Assembly: GCF_029867415.1 (NCBI RefSeq)
Contig: NC_081185.1
Span: forward strand, 35,720,766-35,784,765
Length of the DNA stretch: 64,000 nt
Source: Vicia villosa
Lineage: Eukaryota > Streptophyta > Magnoliopsida > Fabales > Fabaceae
Reading direction: 5' to 3'
Under the pieces are notes generated by a model that saw only the letters and a list, made by a program, of their open reading frames with translations, made no database searches and had not been told where the DNA came from. The position numbers and the translations under genes were made by a program. Shown here in pieces: positions 11,601-22,238 of the stretch; the stretch's first letter is position 1; each line of letters opens with the position of its first letter.

Positions 11601-12444
11601 ACCTTACAAGTCCGACAAGTTAGGCCTGGGCTATGCTAATGGAAATCAAAAGAACGATCAAAGTCCTTGTTCTGGAGGATTAATGTCACATTTCATCAGC
11701 CAAGGAGTAAATGCTATTGAAGACGATGGAGTGTTCTAGAACCATATCATCCAGCCATACCCAAATGAAGTTCCACCCCTTCCCATGGGAGTTTGGGATA
11801 CTTTGGGAGAACCAAGCGGCGGATATAATTTTCAGTATACCGCACCTCAGAGTTCTTTTATTGCTACAGAAGACATTACCCCAACTGGATGGGGCAATCA
11901 ATTTGAAAATGGCAAAAGTTTCACAAGTTCCATCAATGAGCAATATCAAAATCCACCTAAAGAAGTTTGGGATACTTTAGGAGAGCCAAGTGGCAAATAT
12001 GACTTTATGGTGAAATATTCCGCTCCTCCGAGCTCACAAGTCGCCATTGAAGACATTGTCCCAACTGGATGGGATGAACATTACGACGACAATTTCACTC
12101 TTGAAGAAGCCAGGGAAACACCAAATAACAAGGGTTATTTTCTGTCACAGTACACTACTCAGCAGAATGCACAAGTCTCCCTCAAAGACATCATCCCGAC
12201 TGGATGGGACGGCCTTATCGAGTATCTCGCTCAGCCAACAGAGGTACCTCAACCTGGATCCTCATATCCAACAGATCATCCTACTTATCCTGAAAGATCA
12301 CCGACTCATTTCCTCACCAATGAAATCAATGCTGTGGAAGATGAAGAAGACAACTGCAACTGGAACAGCTGGATACTCCCTGCTCACAACAATGGATTGA
12401 ACAACTGGGAAGCTGAGGATGTGATCTCCTTTGATCAGGAGTAA
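8624..12444 (+). pseudogene. Ogre1 gag-protease (exon 1 of gag-pro-pol)
   Basis: Gag packages the element RNA and the aspartic protease matures the polyprotein. The frame opens at ATG 8624 (an alternative ATG at 8669 follows an acceptor-like CAG) with a coiled coil and a lysine-rich stretch. A 1-nt deletion in the A-run at 9030-9034 shifts the frame; the rest of gag is open from 9034. The retrotransposon Gag core lies at about 9140-9600 (HFFQ.SL.G..LEWYYQLE, then QYQYN.DLAPTRTQL). A zinc-knuckle-like C..H....GH....C follows near 9905. The protease has V-D-N-G-S-S at 11065-11079 and the family LGRPWIH near 11281. An in-frame TAG at 11737 precedes a repeat segment (11785-12225), then a tail rich in acidic and tryptophan residues that aligns with Ogre2 and ends at TAA 12442-12444. 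That TAA overlaps the intron donor. The track-like start at 9196 is artificial, since the frame is open upstream. Confidence 0.85.
11785..12225 (+). repeat. In-frame peptide repeat between protease and intron
   Basis: Two 174-bp units encode VWDTLGEPSG..Y.F....AP..S..A.EDI.PTGWD, and a third, shorter unit keeps only the last half (DIIPTGWDG). Ogre2 has no such segment at the equivalent place (37300-37600). Each unit stays in the gag-pro frame. Function unknown. Confidence 0.75.
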
Positions 12445-12701
12445 ATGCAATTCCTTGTTTTTGTTGTTTATATTGTTCAAAGATAAAAATGGTTCCTGTA
12501 CTATCGAACCATGAACTTGAAAGCCGTGTGCCTTGCCCGAAGCACACTGGTCCTTTTATAAGGGTTTGTCATATCATGATCATGTTCATTCAATAAAATC
12601 ATGGGACGTTTGCATATTCAAATTTTGTGATCCTTTTTTTTCCTTCTGTGCTTTTTCAAATAGCTATGTTTTCTTACACACACCCACATAAATAAATGCA
12701 G
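12441..12701 (+). other. Ogre1 intron between protease and RT
   Basis: Donor GA|GTAAAT at 12440/12441 overlaps the gag-pro stop TAA. Acceptor 'ataaatgcag|a' is at 12701/12702. Splicing joins GA + A into GAA and stays in frame with RT (next codon at 12703, same frame as the RT ORF). At 261 nt it is AT-rich and close in length to the 264-nt Ogre2 intron. A spliced intron at this site is established for Ogre elements. Confidence 0.85.
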
Positions 12702-15182
12702 ATTCACATTCACTTTTGATCCAGTTGATAACGATTCTGCTATTGCCCGTCATGACTTTGAAAATCCGATCTACCAAACTGAGGACGAAAGTGAGGAAGA
12801 TTGTGGGGTACCAAGAGAGCTTGCAAGGCTGCTAGAACAAGAAGAAAAGACTATACCGCCACATGAAGAACCAATTGAGGTCATCAACTTGGGCAACGAC
12901 GAAGAAAAGAAAGAAGTCAAGATAGGGGCTGATCTAGAAAACAATGTCAAGCAAAGACTGATTCAAATGTTGCAAGACTACGTCGAGATATTCGCCTGGT
13001 CCTATGAAGATATGCCTGGCCTTGACACGGATATTGTGGTTCATCGCCTGCCAATCAAAGAAGGTAGCACTCCAGTCAAGCAGAAATTGCGGAGGAGTAG
13101 GCCCGATATGTCAAAAAAGATCAAAGACGAGGTTGAAAAGCAATTCAATACCGGCTTTCTGAGAGTTGTTAGTTATCCTCCTTGGATAGCTAACGTAGTA
13201 CCTGTGCCCAAAAAAGACGGGAAAGTCAGAATGTGTGTAGACTACAAAGATCTGAACCGGGCAAGCCCCAAAGATGATTTCCCTTTACCTCACATCGATG
13301 TACTGGTTGACAATACCGCACAATGCAAGGTATTCTCCTTCATGGATGGATTCTCAGGGTACAATCAAATCAAGATGGCACCCTAAGATATGGAAAAAAT
13401 AACTTTCACAACACCCTGGGGAACCTTTTGTTACAAAGTAATGCCCTTTGGTTTAAAGAATGCAGGAGCTACGTATCAGCGTGCAATGATAACTTTGTTC
13501 CATGATATGATTCATCAGGAGATAGAGGTGTATGTCGATGATATGATTGCAAAGTCCAACACCGAAGAAGAACATCTGGGTCATCTACACAAGCTGTTTA
13601 ACAGACTCAAGAAATACAGGCTGCGACTGAATCCGAACAAGTGTACCTTTGGAGTAAGATCCGGTAAACTCTTAGGTTTCATCATCAGCAGCAAAGGTAT
13701 TGAGGTTGATCCTGCCAAGGTCAAAGCCATTCAAGAAATGCCTATACCCCGTACTGAGAAACAAGTCAGAGGATTCTTGGGACTGAATTACATAGCCAGA
13801 TTTATTGGCCATATGACTACTACTTGTGTGCCGATCTTCAAACTATTGAAGAAAGATCAAGTGGAAAGATGGAATGATAAATGCCAATTAGCTTTTGACA
13901 AGATCAAAGAATATCTCCAAAAACCGCCAATCTTGTTACCACCAGTGGAAGGAAGACCTCTGATAATGTACCTAACTGTGCTAGAAGATTCAATGGGGTG
14001 TGTACTAGGGCAACATGACGAGTCCGGCCGAAAGGAGCATGCAATCTACTATCTTAGCAAAAAGTTTACCGATTGTGAAACAAGATACTCACTACTCGAA
14101 AAAACTTGATGTGCCTTAGCATGGGCGGCTCGCCGACTAAGACAATATATGCTAAATCACACCACTTTCCTGATCTCCAAAATGGATCCTATCAAGTATG
14201 TGTTCGAAAAACCTGCTCTCTCTGGAAGAATAGCACGATGGCAAATGATCTTAACAGAATATGACATCCAGTGCACTTCGCAAAAAGCAATCAAAGGAAG
14301 TGTGGTAGCTGGTCATCTGGCTCATTAAGCAGTGGATGATTATCAAGCATTAAACTTTGACTTCCCAGATGAAGACATTATGCTAGTCACTGACTACAAA
14401 CAACCAGGACCGGAAGAAGGACCCGAGCCAGAATCCCGATGGACTATGGTTTTTGATGGAGCTTCTAATGCACTTGGCATGGCATCGGAGCTGTGATCAT
14501 TTCCCCTGCAGGAAGTTATACACCATTCACTGCCAGATTATGTTTCAACTGCACTAACAATATAGCCGAGTACGAAACATGTATTCTGGGTCTCAAAGGT
14601 GCAATTGATCTAAGAATCAAGTTCCTGGAGGTCTACGGAGACTCGGCGCTTGTGATTTATCAAGTCAAAGAGGAATGGGACACGAAGCACCCGAACCTAA
14701 TTCCATACAAAGAATATGTGCTGAGTTTGATTCCTTACTTTGAAGAGATCACTTTTGAACACATCCCGCGCGAAGAAAATCAACTAGCTGATGCCTTAGC
14801 TACCATGTCATCCATGTTCAAAGTCAGGTGGGACAACGAGGCGCCAATGATCACCATTTACAGACAAGACGAACCAGCCTATTGCAATAAGATCGATGCC
14901 GAAGGAACGGAAGAAAAACCATGGTTCCATGAAGTAAAAAGATATCTCGAAGCTCAGGAGTACCCTGAAGGGGCATCCATTAACGATAGAAAGTTTCTAA
15001 GAAGATTTGCTGCCAAATTCTTCCTAAGTAATGGAACCCTATACAAACGCAACCATGACTCGACTTTACTTCGTTGTGTAAACCAGAAGGAAGCAGAACA
15101 GATTATGGAAGACATGCACGATGGTGCCTTTGGTACTCATTCAAGTGGACATACAATGGCTAAAAAGATCCTAAGAGCAGGT
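12702..15182 (+). pseudogene. Ogre1 reverse transcriptase, RNase H and N-terminal integrase (exon 2)
   Basis: This region copies element RNA into DNA in the cytoplasmic particle. After an acidic linker, RT starts near 12970 (FAWSYEDMPG) with P.KKDGK.RMCVDY.DLN near 13207-13260 and the catalytic YVDDM at 13531-13545. The first RNase H (about 13960-14330) has lost the usual DAS aspartate (reads TVLEDSMG). A second, archaeal-type RNase H follows (FDGAS near 14450, AEYE near 14565, GDS near 14640, ADALA near 14790), as known for Tat elements. The integrase zinc-finger histidines (HSSGH) lie at about 15136-15150. Lesions: TAA at 13384 (E in Ogre2), TGA at 14107 (C), TAA at 14326 (Q), and a 1-nt deletion near 14477-14480 that moves the frame. 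The coding region then breaks at 15182, where the solo LTR entered; the frame resumes at 18752. Confidence 0.88.
15178..15182 (+). other. Target-site duplication CAGGT, left copy
   Basis: CAGGT at 15178-15182 is repeated at 18747-18751. Removing one copy with the insert restores a continuous reading frame that matches Ogre2. Confidence 0.93.
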
Positions 15183-15353
15183 TGTAGCGGGGAAAATCTG
15201 ATGTCGAAGCCATAGGATGACTCGAATCAATATTTCAGTGAAAGTCGCCACCGCGCTTTATTGTTTCCAAAGGAAAATGGAAAAGAACGAATAAAACCCA
15301 AAGTTTGTTTTTAAAACAAAAAGAAAGAGATCTTAGGTACGGGTGTTGTTTAT

Positions 15354-15382
15354 ACAAGGGGAAGGTTTTAAGCACCCCTCAT
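15354..15382 (-). other. Conserved LTR-end hairpin (solo LTR)
   Basis: On the minus strand, ATGAGGGG and CCCCTTGT pair over 8 positions with two G-U wobbles around the loop TGCTTAAAACCTT. It is the fourth stem variant of the hairpin. Confidence 0.6.
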
Positions 15383-16400
15383 ATCTGTGGTACTCCACAG
15401 GAACCTTTTTGAAAATCTGTGTCGTATGTGCTAAAAAAGGGTTTGTTTTATTTTTAAAATAAGCTCGGCAAAGCGTTAAGCTTTGTGCCTACATACCTCC
15501 TCGGTGCAATGGAGAAGTCAGAGCTAATGTAGTTCCGCTTAAAGGGAAAACATTTTTAAAACGAATAAACACTTTATCGTCGTTGGAGAGAAATACTCAG
15601 CCATTGATCTTGAGCATGAGAACAAACGAGTTCTTTGCATCGCTAATGAAAGAAGGGCTCCAACTCGGATAAAATCGACGAGTATGCCACTAACTCTTTC
15701 ACGCGGAAAAGATCTCATTATATCAATCAATTTCAAAATCGTGGGGTATAACCACTCGTTTCGATAATTAACAGTGTCTAAACTTTTGAAGAAAAAGCCA
15801 CTAAGGGCAAAAGATATTTTTAAAGAAAAGGGTTTGAAAAGATTGCAAACATAAGAAGGTTTTTGAAAAAGGGAGAAGATTTTGAAAATTTAAGAATGGG
15901 AGGAGATGAAGAGGCTATCCTATTGCGTAAAATAAAAGCTAAGGAAAAGAACGGTCTAACCGAAGAAGAAGCCAACACTTGACATTATGAGTCAAGGTAG
16001 ATTTCCCAACCTTTGGAATATCAATACTAAACCAACATTATCACTTGGAGATCCAGATGAACTTATTGTCTTAGCACCACTTTGCATTAAGCACATTAAA
16101 ATTCTGACAAAAATCGGGCAGAGTAACGGCTGTTTTCGGGTAAAATCGTTATCTCAATGCCTTGGAATTAACCATCAAGGGCTTTCAAGGAAATACCTGC
16201 ACACATAAACAGACGACAATCCAATGCCAGACAGACAAAACAATCACAGAGTAATAACAGAATGAGAGCCCAGAGGTCCTAAGTCCATAAGTCCGAATCT
16301 CCAAAATGCTCGGGATAGTAACCAATAGTCCAAAAGAGAGCCTTAGGTGTTTTTTAGATTTTTGTTATTTATTAGTGTTTTAGCATAAAAGTAAAGTATG

Positions 16401-16515
16401 GTCCAAGTGGACAAAGAGAAAATAGCGGAAACATAAACATAGCGTCCAAATGGACAAAGAGAAAATAGCGGAAATATAAACGTCCAAATGGACAAAGGAA
16501 AAATAGCGGAATGTA
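16401..16515 (-). repeat. 38-43 bp tandem repeat, 3 copies
   Basis: 'gtccaa(a/g)tggacaaagag' followed by 'aaaatagcggaaa' recurs at 16401, 16444 and 16482. Each unit has an inverted core GTCCA..TGGAC. Confidence 0.8.
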
Positions 16516-17080
16516 AATATGATGAAATGATAAAATAAAGCGATAAAGCGAGAAATATAAAGAGCGGTATAATAAATTGCGGAAACTAAAGTTAGTTGTT
16601 AAATGTTAAAGATAACCATCTTGAAACTTGTCAAGTATGTTATCAAAGTTAGTAATGAAGATCGATGGTGAGTGAAGGATGTTCTCGGATTTAAGTTCAA
16701 TGGACATTTATCAGAAGCTTGATAAAATCATAGCGACTACACGATAAATTTCCATAAGTCTTAAATCAACCGCATACAATTCTCTTCCATATTTGATCTT
16801 TTTTATTCGGGACACGAAATATTGCGCTATGTTAAGCAGATCGCCAAGTGATTTATGTAGAAATCACCATACAATGAGGCCGGTCAAAACTTTATGTGCT
16901 AATGCATGCGAGAGAAATGATATGTAGATCATTCTCCGAAAGCAATACCGCACAAAAAGAAAATAGGTAACGATCTAGTCTTTACTAAGAATCCATAAGA
17001 ATTCTCAAAGTGTTAAGACTTTCATCGATCAAAAGAAAAAAAAAGGAGAAGAAGAAGAAGATAAAATGCATAAAGTAAAG

Positions 17081-17440
17081 TCAACTCACTCTATCATTAA
17101 TATCATTCATCTAATATTATGGATTTGGTCCTTTCAAACCTATCAACATCCTAGATCCAATGATATTAATGAAATGGAGGAAGAAGAATAAAATTCACAA
17201 AAGATAATCAACTCACACTATCATTAATATCATTCATCTAATATTATGGATTTGGTCCTTTCAAACCTATCAACATCCTAGATCCAATGATATTAATGAA
17301 ATGGAGGAAGAAGAATAAAATTCACAAAAGATAATCAACTCACACTATCATTAATATCATTCATCTAATATTATGGATTTGGTCCTTTCAAACCTATCAA
17401 CATCCTAGATCCAATGATATTAATGAAATGGAGGAAGAAG
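17081..17440 (-). repeat. 127-bp tandem repeat, about 2.8 copies
   Basis: 'ggatttggtcctttcaaacc' starts at 17121, 17248 and 17375, an exact 127-bp step. Each unit also holds the inverted pair TCATTAATATCATT / AATGATATTAATGA, so each unit could fold into a long hairpin. Confidence 0.9.
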
Positions 17441-17489
17441 GAAGCCAAAACAAGCATAAAAAAGGCAAAAAACCACATTCTGCCAGCAG

Positions 17490-17594
17490 GAAATCGATTT
17501 CATGCAGGGGGAAATCGATTTCCATAGTGCAGTTTTCAAAAAAACAAGTTACGTACAGCATGAAATCGATTTCAGCCTTAAGGAAATCGATTTC
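17490..17594 (-). repeat. Palindrome doublets, GAAATCGATTTC, cluster B
   Basis: Perfect palindromes at 17490-17501, 17511-17522, 17562-17573 and 17583-17594. Centre spacing within each doublet is 21 bp; the doublets are 72 bp apart. Confidence 0.92.
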
Positions 17595-18044
17595 ATCAGT
17601 GCAAATTTCAGCAAAAACATCATTTAAAGGCATGAAACTTGATTTGAACAAATATACAAACACCTTATGATCATATATCCATTGGAGCACGAATTTTCCA
17701 TCAAACCACCATCAAATAGCACCAATATAGCATCAAAGATGCATTGAACACAAGCAACAAAGATCTACATCTTAGAATTTAGGAATTTACCAATTCTTGA
17801 ATGAAGTGTTGAAGTAGCTTCAAGAACAAGAACAAAATGTGTAGATCTTTCACAATTGGAGATGAACAAGCAAAGAAAAAGAGTGAAATGTAGGAGGCTT
17901 AGTTCAAAACTAGCAAGATTCAATGTGAATCTCACTAATTCTATGGAAAATGAACTTTGGGTGAGGGTTTTGGAAAGGGTGAGAAATGAATTTGCAAGCA
18001 ATTTTTTGGCTCTCCAAGCTTGAGAAATGAGAGAGTAGTGGCCT

Positions 18045-18053
18045 CTATTTATA
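18045..18053 (-). promoter_or_regulatory. TATA-like box in the solo LTR
   Basis: Minus strand TATAAATAG, about 690 bp from the LTR 5' end. Palindrome cluster A lies about 250-430 bp upstream of it in the element's orientation. Confidence 0.5.
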
Positions 18054-18298
18054 GGATGAGAGCAAGAGTAGTGGCAATTTAGTCATTTGCTCTTGGTTAA
18101 TTAACTTGTGTTTAATTGGTGATTAAAGTGGCATTTAAATGGTAAAAAAATGGTAAAAAAAGGTTAAAATGGAATTAATGAAGGGAATTATTTTGGTGAG
18201 GTGGAAAATTGGTAAAATGACAAAAATGGTCAAAGAAAATAGGTGCCAAAATCAAATCAAGCTTCCCTCTCTATTTTTTTTTTTAATTTCGCCTTAAG

Positions 18299-18478
18299 GA
18301 AATCGATTTCCCCCAGGAGTGAAATCGATTTCACTCTGTTCCAGAAGAGAATTTGGCGCAAAATACACTAGGGAAATCGATTTACCCAGGAGGGAAATCG
18401 ATTTCATGCTGTCCAGAATGTGATTTTGTTGAAGATTGCTGCAGGGAAATCGATTTACCCAGTAGGGAAATCGATTTC
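18299..18478 (-). repeat. Palindrome doublets, GAAATCGATTTC, cluster A
   Basis: Six sites: 18299-18310, 18321-18332, 18373-18384, 18394-18405, 18446-18457 and 18467-18478. Two have one terminal base changed. Within-doublet centre spacing is 22, 21 and 21 bp; doublets are 74 and 73 bp apart. Confidence 0.92.
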
Positions 18479-18746
18479 ATCAGTCCAAAATGTGGAAAAT
18501 GCCTTGTTTATTGCATGTCTTGGCTTGGTACCTACAAAACAAAAGCCTACAAAGAAACAAAGCAATATTTTTGGTATTTGGGTTAGTATAATATGCATAC
18601 AAGATAAACAATCATTGGTGCTTGACGGTCCCTCTTATTGATGAGGTGAGTGCAACACCACAAACAAAACTTCCAAGTGAAGCTCTTGATTAATGATTGG
18701 GATATGAATGATATATGATCTTAGGGTCAAAAATTGGGGTATGACA

Positions 18747-18751
18747 CAGGT
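18747..18751 (+). other. Target-site duplication CAGGT, right copy
   Basis: Second copy of the duplication flanking the solo LTR. Confidence 0.93.
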
Positions 18752-19738
18752 TATTACTGGTCTACCATGGAGACAGACTGCCATCGTCACTCCAGAACCT
18801 GTCACAAATGCCAGATATATGCCGACAAAGTACATGTACCTCCAGTCCCGCTAAACGTCCTGACGGCTCCTTGGCCTTTTGCAATGTGGGGTATTGATAT
18901 GATTGGAGAAATCAAACCTACTGCCTCCAACGGACATCGCTTTATCCTAGTCGCTATTGATTACTTCACAAAGTGGGTAGAAGCAGCTTCATTTGCTTCT
19001 GTCACCAAGAATGTTGTGGCCCGGTTTATCAAGCACAATCTCATTTGTCGGTATGGCATCCCTGAAAGGATCATCACAGACAATGACACAAATTTAAACA
19101 ACAGAATGATTACTGAACTCTGCACACAGTTCCAGATCAAACATCATAATTCCTCTCCATATCGACCAAAGATGAATGGCGCGGTGGAAGCTGCCAATAA
19201 GAACATCAAGAAAATCATACAAAAGATGACAGTAACCTACAAAGACTGGCATGAGATGTTACCTTTTGCTCTTCATGGTTATCGCACATCTGCACGTACT
19301 TCAACAGGGGCAACTCCATTCTCCTTAGTCTACGGTATGGAGGCAGTTCTTCCAATTGAAATTCAGATTCCTTCCCTAAGGATTATGAAAGAAGCCGATC
19401 TAGATGAAGACGATTGGATTCAGACTCGATTGGACCAGATAAACTTGATTGATGAGAAGAGACTCGCAGCTATTTGTCATGGCCAGTTGTATCAAAAGCG
19501 TATGATCAAAGCTTTCAACAAGAAAGTCAAAACTCAGGCATACCAAACTGGTGGCTTGGTTGTCAAACGCATCATCTTACCACAAGGTGACCCCAGGGGC
19601 AAGTGGACTCCCACTTATGAGGGACCGTTTGTAATCAAGAAAATATTCTCCGGCGGAGCCATGTTGCTTACCACCATGGATGGCGAGGATTTCCCACACC
19701 GTGTGAATGCGGACATAGTCAAAAAGTACTTCGCTTAA
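18752..19738 (+). pseudogene. Ogre1 integrase, catalytic and C-terminal part
   Basis: Integrase inserts the DNA copy into the genome. This half begins in the zinc finger: CHKC near 18801-18812 completes the H..H..C..C motif whose histidines lie before the insertion. The catalytic triad is intact: Asp at 18896-18898 (GIDMIG), Asp at 19079-19081 (ITDND) and Glu at 19187-19189, a DD35E spacing. SSPYRP..NG.VEA.NK follows the family pattern. The C-terminal domain (GDPRGKWTP.YEGPF) ends at TAA 19736-19738 after KKYFA. This part is open throughout, so the only lesion in integrase itself is the solo LTR. Confidence 0.88.
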
Positions 19739-19749
19739 AGAAAAGCTCG

Positions 19750-19888
19750 CTAAGTTGAAAACCTGAAAGGGCAACTTAGGCAAAAATGAGCGTCTCGGTG
19801 GATTGAAAACCCGAAAGGGCGATGCAGGCAAAAATTAGAGGCTAAATAAAATTATCCCGGTAGGCTGAAAACCTGAAAGGGCAGCCTA
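19750..19888 (+). repeat. Three GAAA-tetraloop hairpins after integrase
   Basis: Hairpins at 19750-19779, 19800-19825 and 19861-19888 share AAAA + CC(T/C)GAAAGGG. The outer stems are CTAAGTTG/CAACTTAG, GGATTG/CGATGC (one mismatch) and TAGGCTG/CAGCCTA. The inner CCY/GGG closes a GNRA-type loop. Each is followed by 'aggcaaaa'. Confidence 0.75.
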
Positions 19889-21049
19889 GGCAAAAGTTAG
19901 GGAATAAAGCGTACAACTATGTTTCGTTTATTTACCTACTCACCTTCAAGATTCAACACGTCAAAGACACCGATCAGTCCAATTACTTTCTTCCAACAAG
20001 TGAGGGATGAGATGCTCGAAGACAGATTGGCAATAGCAGAATTGAAACTCGACTGGATTGTTTTCACATAGCTATTTCTCTTTATAAATACTTTTCAAAA
20101 CTTTATGACAATTTCCTACTACTAGGATTTTTGTCTCCTTGTACTAATCAGCCTATCATGGCTCTTTTTCAAAAAATCAATACGTCTTATGCTCAAAATC
20201 AACATTTTCACTTTTTCTGTTTTGAATACGTAAACGTCCCAATGATAATTTTGAATGAACATGTGCATTTGAATATGATTGATGTTTACCAGGAAAAACA
20301 GGAATAGCATTCAAGTAATGTCCCAATCATTTGGACATCATCCTGAAACCAGCATCAGAAGAAAAATCCCCAACAGAAATGCATTTCTCAGCAAATTCCT
20401 CAATGAGATTTTTCTCTCCAACAAAGTGATTCGAGAAATCTTATTCCCCAGCAGGGCTGTTCCAGATTGCTATCCCCAGAAGGTGTGATCTCCACACCAG
20501 GACTTGGTCAAATAGTGCATCGGAGGATTATGCATCTTCCTCATTCCCACTTTAAAGGGTATCAAAATCAGAACTTTCAAATTACTTTTCATCCCCGAGC
20601 GGTAATAAAAAATTCTTCAACAGAGCACCATGGTTCTCAAAAAAGGTTCCCAACCGAGGGTACTCAAACAAGACGACAAAAATCATCAACAATCACAATG
20701 CCTTCATTTCCAGATGGCTAGCAGGGATTTATTTTCCCAATCAGAAGCTTGATACGCTCAATACATCATACATCATACATCATACATATTCATACACAAC
20801 ATAACATGCATATTTCTCCTTTAGTTCGAGAATCTCATACATTACATACATCATAAACATTGCATATCACTAACTTGATTTTTTCAGGCAGACAAATGTC
20901 TTCAGCAAAGATGTTCTCAATCACATGCAATGTTCCCCTTGAACTCTATTCAGATAAGCAGTCCTCTCAGATATAATCAAGCCGAAGATTCATTCTGAAG
21001 AGATCTCTCTTTACAAATCACCTATCAACTCAAAACATACCAACACAGA

Positions 21050-21420
21050 TCAAAGCTGATGCCTCAGACGGTTCCAGAACGATCTACCTTCGAAGATCTA
21101 AAGTTGATACCTCAGACGATTCCAGAACGATCTACCATCGAAGATCTAAAGCTGATACCTCAGACGGTTCCAAAATGATCTACCATCGAAGATCTAAAGC
21201 TGATACCTCAGACGGTTCCAGAACAATCTACCATCAAAGATCTAAAGCTGATACCTCAGACGGTTCCAGAACGATCTACCATCAATGATCTAAAGTTGAT
21301 ACCTCAGACGGTTCCACAACGATCAATTTTCAAAATCTAAAGCGGAAAAACTTTGGACAGTTCCGTAACGATCATCCTCCAAGACTTAAAGCGGTAACCT
21401 TGGACGGTTCCGAAACAGTC
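21050..21420 (+). repeat. 48-bp tandem repeat, about 7-8 copies
   Basis: 'ctcagacggttccagaacga' recurs at 21063, 21111, 21159, 21207, 21255 and 21303, an exact 48-bp step, with two more diverged units after that. Ogre 3' UTRs are a known source of satellite-like arrays. Confidence 0.92.
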
Positions 21421-21629
21421 AACGCAGAGGTTTTCAAATCCTTCATCAAGATATAATCAATGTATTCATTCTGGTGAACAAACCATCAAATACATCTCCC
21501 AGATGGCATCTGAAAGCCCATCTCAGGTAATGTTTCAATCTGCCAATAACATTTCTCAGACAACATTCAAAGACAAATTCCAACATCACTCCCGGGCAAG
21601 GTAAGTGCAAATTTTCAGGGCATATATAA

Positions 21630-21699
21630 TATTCAATCATCTTTTACCTTCAGATTTCAAACAATTTCTTCAGGTTTAAGAAGATTGAATATGGGCAAC
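21630..21699 (+). other. PPT-proximal hairpin and plus-strand primer of Ogre1
   Basis: TATTCAATC (21630-21638) pairs with GATTGAATA (21683-21691). Eight nt, TGGGCAAC, separate it from the 3' LTR start at 21700. Confidence 0.65.
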
Positions 21700-22230
21700 T
21701 GTTATACCCCAAAATTTTCCCGCATCTTTTTTCAAGAAAACTTCAATCTAAAAATTAAGAGTTTCATATAATCTTGGATTTTCATATCCTGATTTATGAA
21801 TACTTGGTTTTTAGAATTTTTCTTATACGGTATTTTGGCTCGCTGTTGAATTTATTCTTACGCAAACGCCAATTACTGTTTATTACTTCACACACGCTAT
21901 TTATTTGATATTTATTTACAGATAAATAATACTGACGCAATTGGTACAGAGTTAAATCTTTTGCAGGCGCATAGTCCGGGGATTCAGACTGTACTGGTAA
22001 CAAGTAAATTATTTGTTTCCCACTAATTTTTGTACTATATTCCATTATTTTCAAAATCTTTTCCTTTCTTTTCAAATCTCTTCTTTCAAAATCAAATCCT
22101 AACTTTATTCTATACATCTCTCTTTTTTCCAACACTATCATACACTTTCTTTCAAATCTCACTTCCACTCAAATTTTCCTTTTGTACGGAATCACTTCAT
22201 TCCCCAACGTCTCTATCCTTCTTTTCATTC

Positions 22231-22238
22231 TATAAATA
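22231..22238 (+). promoter_or_regulatory. TATA-like box in the Ogre1 3' LTR
   Basis: TATAAATA, after a CT-rich stretch (22130-22230), about 530 bp into the LTR. A second CT-rich stretch follows (22270-22320). Confidence 0.5.

Larger units (their letters stand above)
15183..18746 (-). mobile_element. Solo Ogre-type LTR (3564 bp) inserted in Ogre1 integrase
   Basis: Read on the minus strand it starts 'tgtcataccccaatttttga' and ends 'gattttccccgctaca', with TG..CA termini and a perfect 5-bp duplication (CAGGT). It carries the Ogre LTR-end hairpin (15354-15382), the TGGCGACT core (15241-15250) and a TATA-like box (18053-18045), all in the expected minus-strand order. No second LTR or internal region is present, so it is a solo LTR left by LTR-LTR recombination. 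It holds two tandem repeats and ten GAAATCGATTTC-type palindromes. No gene is present in the 3.5 kb. Confidence 0.9.
19739..21699 (+). other. Ogre1 3' untranslated region
   Basis: It starts with three GAAA-tetraloop hairpins (19750-19888), then diverged 'cccca(g)'-rich sequence, then a 48-bp tandem array (21050-21420) and the hairpin before the LTR. ORFs inside it have no recognisable domain. Confidence 0.75.

Noticed and set aside
17490..18478. CRISPR-like array of short palindromic repeats
   Set aside because: Repeat units are 12 bp palindromes in doublets with 9-bp spacers, inside an LTR of a plant retrotransposon; there are no 25-40 bp repeats with unique spacers and no cas genes.
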